From Mycolicibacter kumamotonensis (GTDB lineage: Bacteria > Actinomycetota > Actinomycetes > Mycobacteriales > Mycobacteriaceae): 64,000 nt of DNA. The stretch lies in the NCBI RefSeq assembly GCF_002086285.1, contig NZ_MVHU01000001.1:1-64000 (forward strand), in the 5' to 3' direction. Positions 37,318 to 45,676 of this stretch are shown in pieces (within the stretch, counting starts at the first letter, position 1; each line of letters begins with the position of its first letter). The notes under the pieces were generated by a model, which saw only the letters and a program-made list of their open reading frames with translations, ran no database searches and had not been told where the DNA came from. The position numbers were made by a program, and so were the translations under genes.

Positions 37318-38669
37318 GCGGTGGCCAACACCTCGTCGATCTGGGGCGACAGGTCGGCCTTCAGCGTCGCCGCGGGCCGCTTCCCGCGCAGCACCGGCCC
37401 GATGGCGCGGTCCATCAGCGCATGCACCTTCTGCCACTCCGGGGAGACCGGCAGGCCCTCGGAGTGGGCCGGGCCGCCGATAAGCACGTCGAGGTTGGTG
37501 ATACCGGTGTGGGCCGTCCTGAACCCGGGTGCGGCGATCGCAGATCGCAGCACCGGCACGAACAGACCGGACTCCCCGATCAGGGTCTGCCCCACCGGCC
37601 CGGCAGCGAATTTGACGAACTCCCAGGCCTGGCGTCGGTGGCGGCTGGCGGCGGCGATGGACAGTCCGGTACTGCCGATCGCCGAGCGGGCGGCCATCCC
37701 CTTGGCTGCCGCGGCAGGCCCGGTCGGTAGGACCGCCACGTCGAAATCCAGCTCCTCGGCTTGTGCGAAGGTCTGGTATCGCCAATGACCGCCGAGCGCC
37801 ATCGCCGCCTGGCCCGCGGTGAACAGTCCCATGGTGGATATCGCCTGGGTGTCGGAAGCCGCAGGCGCCACCCGGTGCACACCTGACAGGTCGGCGTAGA
37901 ACTGGATGCCGTCGAGGAAGGCGTCGTCGTCGAAGTTCAGATGGGTGGGGTCGAATCGTGGGACGGCCCACGGCGTGCCGTTGTTCATCCCGAACAGCGC
38001 CGCGGAGTAGGGCGGCGACCAGGTGTCGACGAACCCCCATTGGGTGACTCGGCCGTTGGCCGAGCGGCGGGTCAGTGCGGTTGCGGTGTCGAGGAATTCG
38101 TCGAACGTCCACGGCCGGTCCCAGCGGCCCGGCGGCGGCGGAACACCGGCCTCGGCGAAGATCCTGGTGTTGTAGAACAGGAAGGCTCCCGACCACTGTT
38201 CGGGCAGGGCATACTGGCCGCCGTTAAAGCCGAAGGTCTCATACAGTGCCGGGATACTGTCGGTGCGCAGGGCCGCTGCGAACTCCGGATCAGCGTCCAG
38301 CAGCGGGTTCAGGTCCGCCAGCACCCCGCGGTCGGCCAGCCCGGCATAGTTGAACTCCCAGGCCATCAGCACATCCGGGCACCGGCCGCCGGCGCAGAAC
38401 GTCGATATCTGCTGGGTGGGATCTCCCCCGGCCAACACGGTGCGTATCCGGATGTCGGGATGTTCGCGCTGGAATGCCGTCACGATGCGCATCCTGGTGT
38501 CGGCCTCTTCCGGGTTGGCCGCGAAGAAGAACGTCACCGCGTCGTCGTCGGCGCCGCACGCCGACGGCCACGGCACGGCGGCGGCCATCCCCACCGCCGC
38601 GGCACCGCGCAGCACGGTGCGTCGCCGCAACGGGTTTACGCCCGAAGGTCGCACGCCGAAAACCGTCAC
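37314..38669 (-). CDS. Sugar-binding lipoprotein, Tat-type signal (Rv2041c-like)
   Basis: A 451-aa extracellular solute-binding protein (family 1) that captures the sugar and delivers it to the permeases. The N-terminus NPLRRRTVLRGAAAVGMAAA is a twin-arginine signal. It ends in a lipobox-like PSAC, so the protein is probably exported folded and lipid-anchored at that Cys. Typical features are DVLMAWEFNYAGLADRGVLA and GGQYALPEQWSGAFLFYNTR. The GTG start overlaps the YhgE/Pip stop by 4 nt (GTGA), which supports it over an upstream start and shows coupling to that gene. The ligand is unknown; the M. tuberculosis counterpart is annotated only as a sugar transporter. Confidence 0.9.
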   Translation of the reverse strand: MTVFGVRPSGVNPLRRRTVLRGAAAVGMAAAVPWPSACGADDDAVTFFFAANPEEADTRMRIVTAFQREHPDIRIRTVLAGGDPTQQISTFCAGGRCPDVLMAWEFNYAGLADRGVLADLNPLLDADPEFAAALRTDSIPALYETFGFNGGQYALPEQWSGAFLFYNTRIFAEAGVPPPPGRWDRPWTFDEFLDTATALTRRSANGRVTQWGFVDTWSPPYSAALFGMNNGTPWAVPRFDPTHLNFDDDAFLDGIQFYADLSGVHRVAPAASDTQAISTMGLFTAGQAAMALGGHWRYQTFAQAEELDFDVAVLPTGPAAAAKGMAARSAIGSTGLSIAAASRHRRQAWEFVKFAAGPVGQTLIGESGLFVPVLRSAIAAPGFRTAHTGITNLDVLIGGPAHSEGLPVSPEWQKVHALMDRAIGPVLRGKRPAATLKADLSPQIDEVLATA

Positions 38670-40579
38670 ACTTCGATCGGCGGGTAGAGGCGTTCGAGGG
38701 TGTACTGGCGATCTCGACGGGCGGCCCAGCTGCTGGCCGCCAGCGACACGATGAGGATCCCGGCCAGCACGGCGACCGACGTCCACATCCGGGCATCGAT
38801 ACCGCCGACGGTCAGCTGACGTAAACCGTTGACCGCGTATGTCATCGGGTCATACGGGTGCAGAATCTGGAACGGCTTCGCCGTCGTCTCCACCGGATAC
38901 ACCCCGCCGGAGGACACCAGCTGGAACATCAGGAAGGCCAGGGTGAACACCCGTCCGACCGCGACACCGAGCACCGCGTTGAACGCCTGGATCAGCGCCA
39001 GGAACGACGCGGCGATCAGTGCCAGGAAAGCGACCGTGCCCGCGGCATACTTCGCCTGCAACCCGACCCCGAAGTGCACCACCGCATACATCAGCAGCAC
39101 CTGGCACAGACCCAACAGCAGGGCCGGCCAGTAGGAGGCGAGCACCACCCGCAGGGCACCGAGACCGTTGACGATGGCCCGGGTCTGCAATGGGGTCAAC
39201 AGCATCCACACGATCAGCGAACCGATGAACAAGGCCAGCGGCAGGAAGAACGGGGCGAAGCCGGTGCCGAAGGTGGCGGCGTGATGGGTGAAGTCCATAT
39301 CGACACCGACCGGGCTGGCCAGGATCTGCGAAATCTCGACGCGCTGTTGGTCGGTGACGGTCGACGCGCGCTGATCCGCCTCGCCCAGTCCCGACGCCAA
39401 CTGGGCGGCACCGTCTTTGAGCTGATCGCCGCCCTCGGTCAACCGGGCCAGCCCGTCGCTGAGTTTGTGTGCGCCCGCGTCGAGGTCGGTTGCGCCGTTG
39501 CGCAGCGTGACCAGATCGGATTTGAGCCCCCCGTCGAGGGCATGGCTGATGAACGTGCGCAACCCGCTGCCCGGATCGGCCAGGTCATTCTCCAGCTTTT
39601 GGGCGTTGGCGCGCAGCTGGGCCAGCCCCTCGTCGGTGGCCGGGTCGAGCCCTTTGATCGCCAGCAGGCGCTGTGCGCCGGCAAGGGTGTCACCGAGCCC
39701 GCGAACGGCCGGATCGGGGTTGCCGCGCAGTGCGTCCACGACCTGATTGACGATGCCGGCGGCCTGCTGGTAGTTGACGTTGAGCGCCGCGATCCGGTCG
39801 GACACCGTTGTGATGTTGCCGCTCAACGCGGTCGCGGCGGCACCGGCGGCGTTCGGGTCGAAGCCCATGGCCCCGAGGTCGTCGGTCAGCTTCAGCAGCG
39901 GGTCGGTGGCCTGCTGGACCCCCTGCGACAATCGGCGGCTGCCGTCGGCCAGTGCCGCCGAACCGTCGCGTGCCGTTCCCAGATTGTCTGCCAATGCCTT
40001 CGAGCCCTGCGAGAGCCGATCGGCGCCGTCGGCCGCCTTTTTGACCTCGTCGGTCACCTGGGTCAGCGCCGTGCCGATCACCTGTTGGCCGACCTTGGCG
40101 CTGACTTCGTTGAGGACCTCGCGGGCGGCGTTTTGGCCCATGACCGAAGCCAGATAGTTGTTGGCGTCGTTGAATCGGAACTGGATCTGCGCCTTCTGCG
40201 GATGCGGCCCCGCGGGCGACACCACGGCCGCGCTGAAGTCCTCCGGCAGGGTGATCGAGAAATAGTATGTGCCGTCGGAAACCCCCTTGGCGGCTTGGCT
40301 TTCCGATACCTGATGCAGATCGAGCTGGCCGGAGTCGACCAGTGCGCGGGTGACTTCGTCGCCGGCGTGCAACTGGTTGCCCGAGACGGTGGCGCCGGTG
40401 TCCTCGTTGACCAGGGCCACCGGGATCTTGTCGATGGCGGCGAACGGGTTCCAGAACGCCCACAGGTACATCGCGCCGTAGAGCAGGGGCAGCACGATGA
40501 TGGTGAGCAGGGCCAGCCGCGGCATGGTGCCACGTGAGTAGCGTTTGAGGTCGGTGCCCAACGACATTCCGGCGAGCAT
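38666..40579 (-). CDS. YhgE/Pip-type membrane protein, ABC-2 permease-like
   Basis: A 637-aa protein. One helix near the N-terminus (ALLTIIVLPLLYGAMYLWAF) is followed by a large extracytoplasmic region with long helical, coiled-coil-like repeats such as ADGADRLSQGSKALADNLG and KLSDGLARLTEGGDQLKDGA. The last 200 residues hold five to six membrane helices of the ABC-2 permease type. The family includes phage-infection protein Pip of Lactococcus, YhgE and the EsaA/type VII-associated proteins; in mycobacteria similar proteins accompany a small ATPase. An AGGAG site precedes the ATG. The ATPase gene lies 3 nt upstream and the sugar-binding lipoprotein overlaps downstream. Confidence 0.87.
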   Translation of the reverse strand: MLAGMSLGTDLKRYSRGTMPRLALLTIIVLPLLYGAMYLWAFWNPFAAIDKIPVALVNEDTGATVSGNQLHAGDEVTRALVDSGQLDLHQVSESQAAKGVSDGTYYFSITLPEDFSAAVVSPAGPHPQKAQIQFRFNDANNYLASVMGQNAAREVLNEVSAKVGQQVIGTALTQVTDEVKKAADGADRLSQGSKALADNLGTARDGSAALADGSRRLSQGVQQATDPLLKLTDDLGAMGFDPNAAGAAATALSGNITTVSDRIAALNVNYQQAAGIVNQVVDALRGNPDPAVRGLGDTLAGAQRLLAIKGLDPATDEGLAQLRANAQKLENDLADPGSGLRTFISHALDGGLKSDLVTLRNGATDLDAGAHKLSDGLARLTEGGDQLKDGAAQLASGLGEADQRASTVTDQQRVEISQILASPVGVDMDFTHHAATFGTGFAPFFLPLALFIGSLIVWMLLTPLQTRAIVNGLGALRVVLASYWPALLLGLCQVLLMYAVVHFGVGLQAKYAAGTVAFLALIAASFLALIQAFNAVLGVAVGRVFTLAFLMFQLVSSGGVYPVETTAKPFQILHPYDPMTYAVNGLRQLTVGGIDARMWTSVAVLAGILIVSLAASSWAARRDRQYTLERLYPPIEV

Positions 40580-40582
40580 GGT

Positions 40583-41317
40583 CTACTCCTGCCCCTTCTC
40601 GTGTCGGCCGTGTGTGCTGTGCACAAGCTCGGCCGGCTCCAGATGCTCGACGTGGATCTGTGCTGCGATCCCCGAGCCCTCGGGTACCTCGTTGGCCGAC
40701 GCGGTGATCACGGTCTGTTGCTCCCCCAGTGCGACCAGTCGCCGGATCAGGGTTGTCCGATCGCGGTCACTGGTGACCTGATCGATGCTGCCGACCACCA
40801 ACAGTGGTGGCCGCGCGGTGTTGGCCAGCGCGATGCGCAGCAGCAGCCCGGTCAGTTCGTCGAGCTGCTCGACGTAGGCGTGCAGTTCCGGCGGTGGCAG
40901 CTCACCGAAGACCGGCCCGCACACCGCATCGCGCTCGGCTTCCCCGGCGCGGCGGACCAGCCGCCACCACGAGGAATTCCAGCGGAGCTGTTCGGTGATG
41001 AGGTCGCCTACTGTCACCGATTCGAAGATCGCGTCGAGTTGTTCGATTCCGGCCAGGGCGGAGACGCCGAAGATGTCGCGGGCCCGCTGGTGCCCGAACA
41101 CCGTCACCGTTCCCGTCGACGGTTTCATCCGGCCGGCCAGATTCATCAGCAGCGCGGTGCGTCCCGAACCGGGCGGGCCGATGAGCACCGTGACCCCGCC
41201 GGCTTCGATATCCAGGTCCAGCGGCCCGAATACCCTCCCCCACGGCCCGGTCATAGAAATGCCGCGCGCTGTCACCGCCACCGGCGTCTCCTCGGGAGCC
41301 TTCGCTTCTTCAGGCAT
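40583..41317 (-). CDS. Degenerate ABC ATPase-like partner of YhgE/Pip
   Basis: A 244-aa P-loop protein built like an ABC ATPase but with altered motifs. Walker A reads GPPGSGRTALLMNL, with Arg where Lys is expected. No LSGGQ signature is visible; the region PPELHAYVEQLDELTGLLLR replaces it. The Walker B strand PPLLVVGSIDQVTSDRD lacks the usual final Asp-Glu pair. It may bind nucleotide without normal hydrolysis and regulate the membrane partner. The start has AAGGGGAA upstream. It is the first gene of the six-gene overlapping cluster ending in the sugar importer ATPase. Confidence 0.8.
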   Translation of the reverse strand: MPEEAKAPEETPVAVTARGISMTGPWGRVFGPLDLDIEAGGVTVLIGPPGSGRTALLMNLAGRMKPSTGTVTVFGHQRARDIFGVSALAGIEQLDAIFESVTVGDLITEQLRWNSSWWRLVRRAGEAERDAVCGPVFGELPPPELHAYVEQLDELTGLLLRIALANTARPPLLVVGSIDQVTSDRDRTTLIRRLVALGEQQTVITASANEVPEGSGIAAQIHVEHLEPAELVHSTHGRHEKGQE

Positions 41318-41401
41318 GGGATTCCCCTTAACTGCCGAATCGGTTCGCGTGAACCATCAAAGCAGAACCGGGCACCGGTGATCGGCCGTCACGCGCACTC
41401 A

Positions 41402-42295
41402 TCACCGATCCATTCCCGGCAGCTGCAGTGTCATAAGGCCCAGCCGCTGCGGCTCTCCGGCGATGTCGATGCTGTGGATGCGCCCGTCGTCACCGATACC
41501 GATGCGGAGCACCGCCCACAGCCGGCCCCCCGGAGCGATCGCGATGCCGGGTGCGCCGTCGATCAGCACCACCGCACCGGCGCGGGCACGGACGGTGAAG
41601 CGCCGGGTCTCCGTCGCCACCTCGGCGGCGCCGCGCATTTCGGTGGGCACACCCGCCGGTACCAGCACCGCATCGACCCGGCGCACCACGTCGGGCGCCA
41701 ACAGTTCAAGCAGTGCCGGGATGTCGCCGCCGCGGGAGGCCGCCAGGAACGCCGTCACGATCTGCAGGTGCTCGGCACGGCGACGCGGTTCGGGGGCCGG
41801 GGCGGCGTGGAGCCGCGCCCGGGCCCGACTGGCCAGCTTCTTGGCGGCATCCGGGGATTTGTCGAGCAGTTCGCCGACCTGCTCGAAGGGCACGTCGAAC
41901 ACGTCGTGCAATACGAAGGCCGCCCGCTGGGCCGGCGACAACCGATCCAGCACCACCAGCAGCGCGCGGCTGACCGCCTCGGAACGCAGCACCTGCTCGT
42001 CGGCGGCGGGTGCGACCAGGCCGCGGGCGGTGTCTACGTGTCCGGTGTCGGGCAGGGGCCGCTCGCCTCGCCGGGCACGGGTGCGCAACTGATCGACGGC
42101 GGTGTGGGCGGTGATCGTGGTGAGCCAGCCCGCCACGTTGTCCACGGCCTCGAAGTCGGCGCGGCTGGCCTTCAGCCAGGCCGACTGAACGGCATCCTCA
42201 GCATCGGCGGCCGAACCGAGCAGGTGAAACGCCACCGAATGCAGGTGGTGGCGGTGCTCTTCGAACTGGCGGGCCAGATTCTCCGCGTTGCTCAT
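41402..42295 (-). CDS. ECF41-type (SigJ-like) RNA polymerase sigma factor
   Basis: A 297-aa extracytoplasmic-function sigma factor. Region 2 is HSVAFHLLGSAADAEDAVQS with AWLKASRADFEAVDNVAGWL. Region 4 is LSPAQRAAFVLHDVFDVPFE to AAKKLASRARARL. A SnoaL/NTF2-like C-terminal domain of about 110 residues replaces an anti-sigma factor, as is characteristic of group ECF41, where it modulates activity from within. ECF41 genes are usually beside a carboxymuconolactone decarboxylase, oxidoreductase or epimerase (COE) gene that they control; here the divergent neighbour is a DoxX-like gene. GGAAAGG precedes the ATG. Confidence 0.92.
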   Translation of the reverse strand: MSNAENLARQFEEHRHHLHSVAFHLLGSAADAEDAVQSAWLKASRADFEAVDNVAGWLTTITAHTAVDQLRTRARRGERPLPDTGHVDTARGLVAPAADEQVLRSEAVSRALLVVLDRLSPAQRAAFVLHDVFDVPFEQVGELLDKSPDAAKKLASRARARLHAAPAPEPRRRAEHLQIVTAFLAASRGGDIPALLELLAPDVVRRVDAVLVPAGVPTEMRGAAEVATETRRFTVRARAGAVVLIDGAPGIAIAPGGRLWAVLRIGIGDDGRIHSIDIAGEPQRLGLMTLQLPGMDR

Positions 42296-42379
42296 GGGTC
42301 ACCTTTCCCGTCCGGCAGTCGTCATGGACACGGAAGGACCGGGACAGTCACATCCGCCGACGAAAGGACGAGCAACATC

Positions 42380-42733
42380 ATGAGCGTATCGAGCGTCTAC
42401 CTTGCGGTCATCACCGTCACCGCGATCGTCACCATCGCGATCGCCATCGCCGACTTCATTCCGGCGCAGTTCGTATTGGCCAACTCGGCACAGGTGGGAG
42501 TTCCACGCTCGTGGCTGCCGCTGTTGGGCGGACTGAAGCTGGCCGGAGGCGTCGGGCTGATCATCGGACTGGCGGGCGTCCCGCAGATCGGGGTCGCCGC
42601 CGCCGCCGGGCTGGTCGCCTTCTTCATCGGGGCCGTCGTGACGCATGTGCGGGCCGGAGTGTTGTACAACATCGCCTTTCCAGCCGCCTACCTGCTGCTG
42701 GCCACGGCATCACTGATAGTGCTGCTGGCCTGA
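42380..42733 (+). CDS. DoxX-like small membrane protein
   Basis: A 117-aa protein with four predicted membrane helices (YLAVITVTAIVTIAIAIADF, then WLPLLGGLKLAGGVGLIIGL, VAAAAGLVAFFIGAVVTHVR and AAYLLLATASLIVLLA). The LPLLGGLKLAGG..GL pattern is typical of the DoxX/DUF4870-like families linked to quinone or redox chemistry. It starts at ATG with AAAGGA upstream. It is divergent from the sigma factor with 84 bp between, so it is a candidate target of it. Confidence 0.8.
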   Translation: MSVSSVYLAVITVTAIVTIAIAIADFIPAQFVLANSAQVGVPRSWLPLLGGLKLAGGVGLIIGLAGVPQIGVAAAAGLVAFFIGAVVTHVRAGVLYNIAFPAAYLLLATASLIVLLA

Positions 42734-42734
42734 C

Positions 42735-43178
42735 CTATCCGAATTCAGCCGCCGGGTCGGTGTTGCCGGCCGAACCGGCCCGGCGCGGCAGTTCCAGGAC
42801 GACGTTGGTGGCCTTGACCGAGGCGACCACCAGGCTGCCGGGCTGCAGCTGCAGTTCGTCGGCGGCCTCGCGGCTGACCAGCGACACCAGCCGGAACGGG
42901 CCGGCCTGAACGTCGACCTGCGCCATCACCGTGTCGCGAGTCACGTTGGTGACCAGCCCGACCAGCCGGTTGCGGGCGGATTGGCCGACCACCGGATTGC
43001 GCGTGACCGGTTCGACGGAGGCGCGCTCCTGGGCGAACCGCGCCAGCTCGGCCCCGTCGACCATCCGGGGACCGGCACCCGATGTCGCCGAGAGACGACC
43101 GGAATCGATCCAGCGTCGGACGGTGTCGTCACTGACCCCGAGCAGTTCGGCGACTTCGGCGATTCGAAAGCTTGGCAC
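42735..43178 (-). CDS. HTH (MerR/excisionase-type) regulator fused to TOBE molybdate-binding domain
   Basis: Of 147 aa, residues 1-50 are a helix-turn-helix (FRIAEVAELLGVSDDTVRRW). Residues 70-135 are a Mop/TOBE domain (SARNRLVGLVTNVTRDTVMA, DVQAGPFRLVSLVSREAADE, GSLVVASVKATNVVLELP), known to bind molybdate. This makes it a small molybdenum-responsive regulator or molbindin, as found near mod genes; no modABC is in the window. The GTG start has a TAAGCT box 7 nt before it. Confidence 0.88.
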   Translation of the reverse strand: MPSFRIAEVAELLGVSDDTVRRWIDSGRLSATSGAGPRMVDGAELARFAQERASVEPVTRNPVVGQSARNRLVGLVTNVTRDTVMAQVDVQAGPFRLVSLVSREAADELQLQPGSLVVASVKATNVVLELPRRAGSAGNTDPAAEFG

Positions 43179-43185
43179 GTCGTCG

Positions 43186-43191
43186 AGCTTA
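43186..43191 (-). promoter_or_regulatory. -10 box TAAGCT, leaderless promoter of the HTH-TOBE gene
   Basis: TAAGCT on the minus strand followed by 7 nt and the GTG start at 43178, with no Shine-Dalgarno. It also confirms the GTG start. Confidence 0.55.
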
Positions 43192-43210
43192 TCCTCGCCG
43201 GCCCGGCGAC

Positions 43211-44023
43211 TCAGTCTTCTGCGAAGTACCGGATGGCCGTGATCGCCTGGCCACGCCGGTCCACATCGGCGAAGAGCACGCCGCGTTGCTGCGCCGACGT
43301 GGTCGAGACCGCGACGGTGCCGCCGGCCGCCAGCAGCTTCGTCGGCCGCGCGCCGTCCAGCCGGGTACCGAGTTCGATGGCGTCCACGGCGGTGTCGTCA
43401 CCGTAAGTCACTGTGGCACTGGGCGATAGCAGTGCCCGAGCAACGGCCTGCTGACCGGACGCCATTGCGGTGAGGAACGAACGCACCGGGCGTTTGCCCG
43501 CAGCGGCCGGCCGGCGAAACCCGGCAGCGAATCCGGCTGTACCGGCGAAGCGTTGGTTGCGCAGCAGCGATCGCGACAGCTGCAGCCCGGCGGACACCGC
43601 CGGCAGGCCGTTGCCGAGGAACTGGCGCATCATCGCCGGCAACTCCCAGTAGGCGCGCAACCGCCGCAACGCCCACCGGCCGTCGGCCTCGGTGAGGTCC
43701 TGGCAAAGGTCATAGCGCAGGATCGCCGGAATGTGCATGATCACCGCCGGTCCCATCGCGACCTCGAGCTCAAGGTCCCGGATGACGGTCGTGCCGTGCA
43801 CGATGTCCAGGTCGCGGTGGAAGGTGATGTCGCGCGGGCCGATGAACGTGTCGTAGAAGCGGCCGATCTGCTCGGGACCGACGTGCGGGCGCGAGCCCAC
43901 CGGGTCTTCCACTTGTCCGTCGGCACTGAAAAGCCCCACCCAGCCGGCTCGGTCATGGGCGGCCGCCGCGGCCGGCGACTGCTCGACCGCGGCCAGTAGA
44001 TCGTGCGCTAACGAGTCGGTCAT
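43211..44023 (-). CDS. NTF2/SnoaL-like protein, Rv2042c counterpart
   Basis: A 270-aa protein (Rv2042c is similar in length as I recall). The N-terminal half is a ketosteroid-isomerase-like fold: HDLLAAVEQSPAAAAAHDRAG, the acidic pocket FSADGQVEDPVGSRPHVGPE, then RFYDTFIGPRDITFHRD. The second half, after about residue 140, is helical (MMRQFLGNGLPAVSAGLQLS) and ends with a second small alpha/beta stretch. No catalytic role is established. The ATG overlaps the pncA stop by one base, so the two are co-translated, an arrangement shared with M. tuberculosis. Confidence 0.8.
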   Translation of the reverse strand: MTDSLAHDLLAAVEQSPAAAAAHDRAGWVGLFSADGQVEDPVGSRPHVGPEQIGRFYDTFIGPRDITFHRDLDIVHGTTVIRDLELEVAMGPAVIMHIPAILRYDLCQDLTEADGRWALRRLRAYWELPAMMRQFLGNGLPAVSAGLQLSRSLLRNQRFAGTAGFAAGFRRPAAAGKRPVRSFLTAMASGQQAVARALLSPSATVTYGDDTAVDAIELGTRLDGARPTKLLAAGGTVAVSTTSAQQRGVLFADVDRRGQAITAIRYFAED

Positions 44024-44592
44024 CAGGCTGCCTCCACAACGACGACACCGGCGCTGCGCATCGCCGCCAGTGCGGCGGCCGTCGAGTCGGCGGCGACTCC
44101 CGCGGTCAACTGCGTCAGCACCGTGGTGGAAAACCCTGCGCGGATCGCATCTTCGGCGGTGTGGCGCACACAGTAGTCGGTGGCAACGCCGACCACGTCG
44201 ACGCTGTCCACGTCGTGTCGGCGCAGCCAGTCGCCCAGGGCGGTGTTGTCGCCGTCGACGCCGTCGAACCCGCTGTACCCGGCGTCGTATGCGCCCTTTC
44301 GGAAAACCGCTTCGACCCTCTCGATGTTCAGTGCGGGATGAAATTCCGCGCCGGCGGTTCCGGCACGGCAGTGCGGCGGCCAGGACGTCAGGAAATCCGG
44401 GTGCGCAGAGAAGTGACCGCCGGGGTCGACGTGCCAATCCTGGGTCGCCACCACGTGGTCGTAGCGCTCCCCTGCGGCCGCGGTGGAAAGGTGACGGGTG
44501 ATGCCGCGCGCGACAGCGGCGGCGCCGGTCACCGGCAGTGCGCCCCCGTCACAGAAATCGTTCTGCACGTCGACGATGATCAGCGCCCGCAT
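44023..44592 (-). CDS. pncA: Nicotinamidase/pyrazinamidase PncA
   Basis: It hydrolyses nicotinamide to nicotinate in NAD recycling and in M. tuberculosis activates the prodrug pyrazinamide. The 189-aa product keeps all key residues in place: Asp8 (IIVDVQNDFCDGG), the Fe/metal set Asp-x-His...His in ATQDWHVDPGGHFS (the third His, whose loss inactivates the M. bovis enzyme, is present), Lys in FRKGAYDAGYSGFDG and the nucleophile Cys in GVATDYCVRHTAEDA. The enzyme should be active. The start is ATG, with an upstream extension rejected because it adds 14 unrelated residues. It overlaps the DUF2784 gene by 44 bp upstream. Confidence 0.96.
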   Translation of the reverse strand: MRALIIVDVQNDFCDGGALPVTGAAAVARGITRHLSTAAAGERYDHVVATQDWHVDPGGHFSAHPDFLTSWPPHCRAGTAGAEFHPALNIERVEAVFRKGAYDAGYSGFDGVDGDNTALGDWLRRHDVDSVDVVGVATDYCVRHTAEDAIRAGFSTTVLTQLTAGVAADSTAAALAAMRSAGVVVVEAA

Positions 44593-44962
44593 GACCACCA
44601 CCGTATCGCCGGTCCCGCACCGCGGCCCGCCCATACAGCGCCCACGAGACGCCGACAGCCGCCAGTACCGCCGCCTCGGCAGCCGTGGTCCACGTGGCCG
44701 GATAGAGCACTCCGGTCAGATAGTGGGCGATGAAGCCCTCCGATGGCAGCGGTGTCATTCCGGCGCCGGCGCGTGCCCTGCGCTCCAGCCACGTCAGCGG
44801 GCAGTCCAGGTGAGCGGTGAGGATCAGAACCGCCCAGAACACCGCCGCGGCATGCATCCAGATGGTGCGCCGCCATCGCAGCGCCAGAAACCCGCCGGCG
44901 GCGACATAGCCGACGAACACCAGGTGCAACGCAACGACGAGCACCACCACGATCTGGTACAT
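44549..44962 (-). CDS. DUF2784 family membrane protein
   Basis: A 137-aa protein starting MYQIVVVLVVALHLVFVGYV with three to four membrane helices. DUF2784 motifs are HLVFVGYVAAGGFLALRWRR and the Cys-containing AHLDCPLTWLERRARAG, followed by GFIAHYLTGVLYP. Function unknown. An upstream in-frame GTG would add 20 residues but spoils the membrane start. The C-terminal tail overlaps the first 44 bp of pncA, so the genes are co-transcribed. In position it corresponds to Rv2044c, though I cannot confirm homology. Confidence 0.8.
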   Translation of the reverse strand: MYQIVVVLVVALHLVFVGYVAAGGFLALRWRRTIWMHAAAVFWAVLILTAHLDCPLTWLERRARAGAGMTPLPSEGFIAHYLTGVLYPATWTTAAEAAVLAAVGVSWALYGRAAVRDRRYGGGHAGADHRRRAERFL

Positions 44963-45061
44963 GGTCCTACGAAATCCGCCGTTTCGCCGTGCGCAGAATC
45001 CGATCAGGTCCTCGCCCGTCACGGTACATTGGCGAACACCCGAGGATCAGGAGCGGATCTG

Positions 45062-45610
45062 ATGACAACCGGCGATTTCAACCCGAATGTCCCCGGCTAC
45101 GGGCCCGGTCCCGGTCAACCCGGCGCCTATCCGCCGCCGCCGGGCTGGGGACAGCAGCCCGGATCGACTCAGCCGCCGGCGTGGGGCCAGAAACCGGGTG
45201 GGCTGGGCAGGCGCTTCTGGGCCCGGTTCCTCGACGGTGTGCTGGTCAGCATCGTGGCGTTCGCCCTGTCGCTGTTCGTGTTCGCCGATGACTATCCCTT
45301 TCTGGTGACCGGCCTGTTCTCCGGGGTGCTGACCTACGGCTATTTCGTGTTGTTCGAGGTCACCCAGGGCACCACCCCGGCCAAGCGGCTGCTCGGCCTG
45401 GCCGTGCGCGGGCCCGACGGGGTGTCCAAGCCGACGCTGGGGCAGTCGGCCATCCGCAACTCGTTCACCGTGCTGGCCGTGTTCCCCTACCTGGGCCCGC
45501 TGGCGGCCTTCGTGGCCTACGTCGTGATCGCGCTGACGATCAGCGGCAGCCCGACCAAACAGGGCAAGCACGACGAGCTGGCCGGCGGTACCCGGGTGAT
45601 CCGCTCCTGA
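45062..45610 (+). CDS. RDD family membrane protein
   Basis: Of 182 aa, the first 50 residues are a Pro/Gly/Gln-rich cytoplasmic tail (GYGPGPGQPGAYPPPPGWGQ). The RDD domain follows: LGRRFWARFLDGVLVSIVAF with the Arg-Asp pair, then VTQGTTPAKRLLGLAVRGPD and three helices in all. RDD proteins are poorly characterised; some act in ion exchange or stress tolerance. AGGAG stands 9 nt before the ATG. TACATT about 35 bp upstream is a plausible -10. It is divergent from the DUF2784 gene. Confidence 0.85.
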   Translation: MTTGDFNPNVPGYGPGPGQPGAYPPPPGWGQQPGSTQPPAWGQKPGGLGRRFWARFLDGVLVSIVAFALSLFVFADDYPFLVTGLFSGVLTYGYFVLFEVTQGTTPAKRLLGLAVRGPDGVSKPTLGQSAIRNSFTVLAVFPYLGPLAAFVAYVVIALTISGSPTKQGKHDELAGGTRVIRS

Positions 45611-45676
45611 TCCGCTGCCTCTGAAGGTCACCACCCGACCGCCTGACTTGACGGTGTCGCGTATAGGTTTTCGCGG

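Noticed and set aside
37318..38196. N-terminal extension of the MalF-type permease by about 290 residues
   Set aside because: The extension is Arg/Pro-rich out-of-frame sequence of the substrate-binding protein gene. The ATGA overlap gives the natural start.
42296..42379. ECF41-type promoter between the sigma factor and DoxX-like genes
   Set aside because: I looked for a TGTCACA-type -35 with a CGTC -10 on both strands and found only partial matches with wrong spacing.
40601..42733. A long plus-strand open frame (about 700 codons) antisense to the ABC ATPase and sigma factor
   Set aside because: It is a high-GC shadow of the real minus-strand genes. Only its last 117 codons, the DoxX-like protein, have real protein character.
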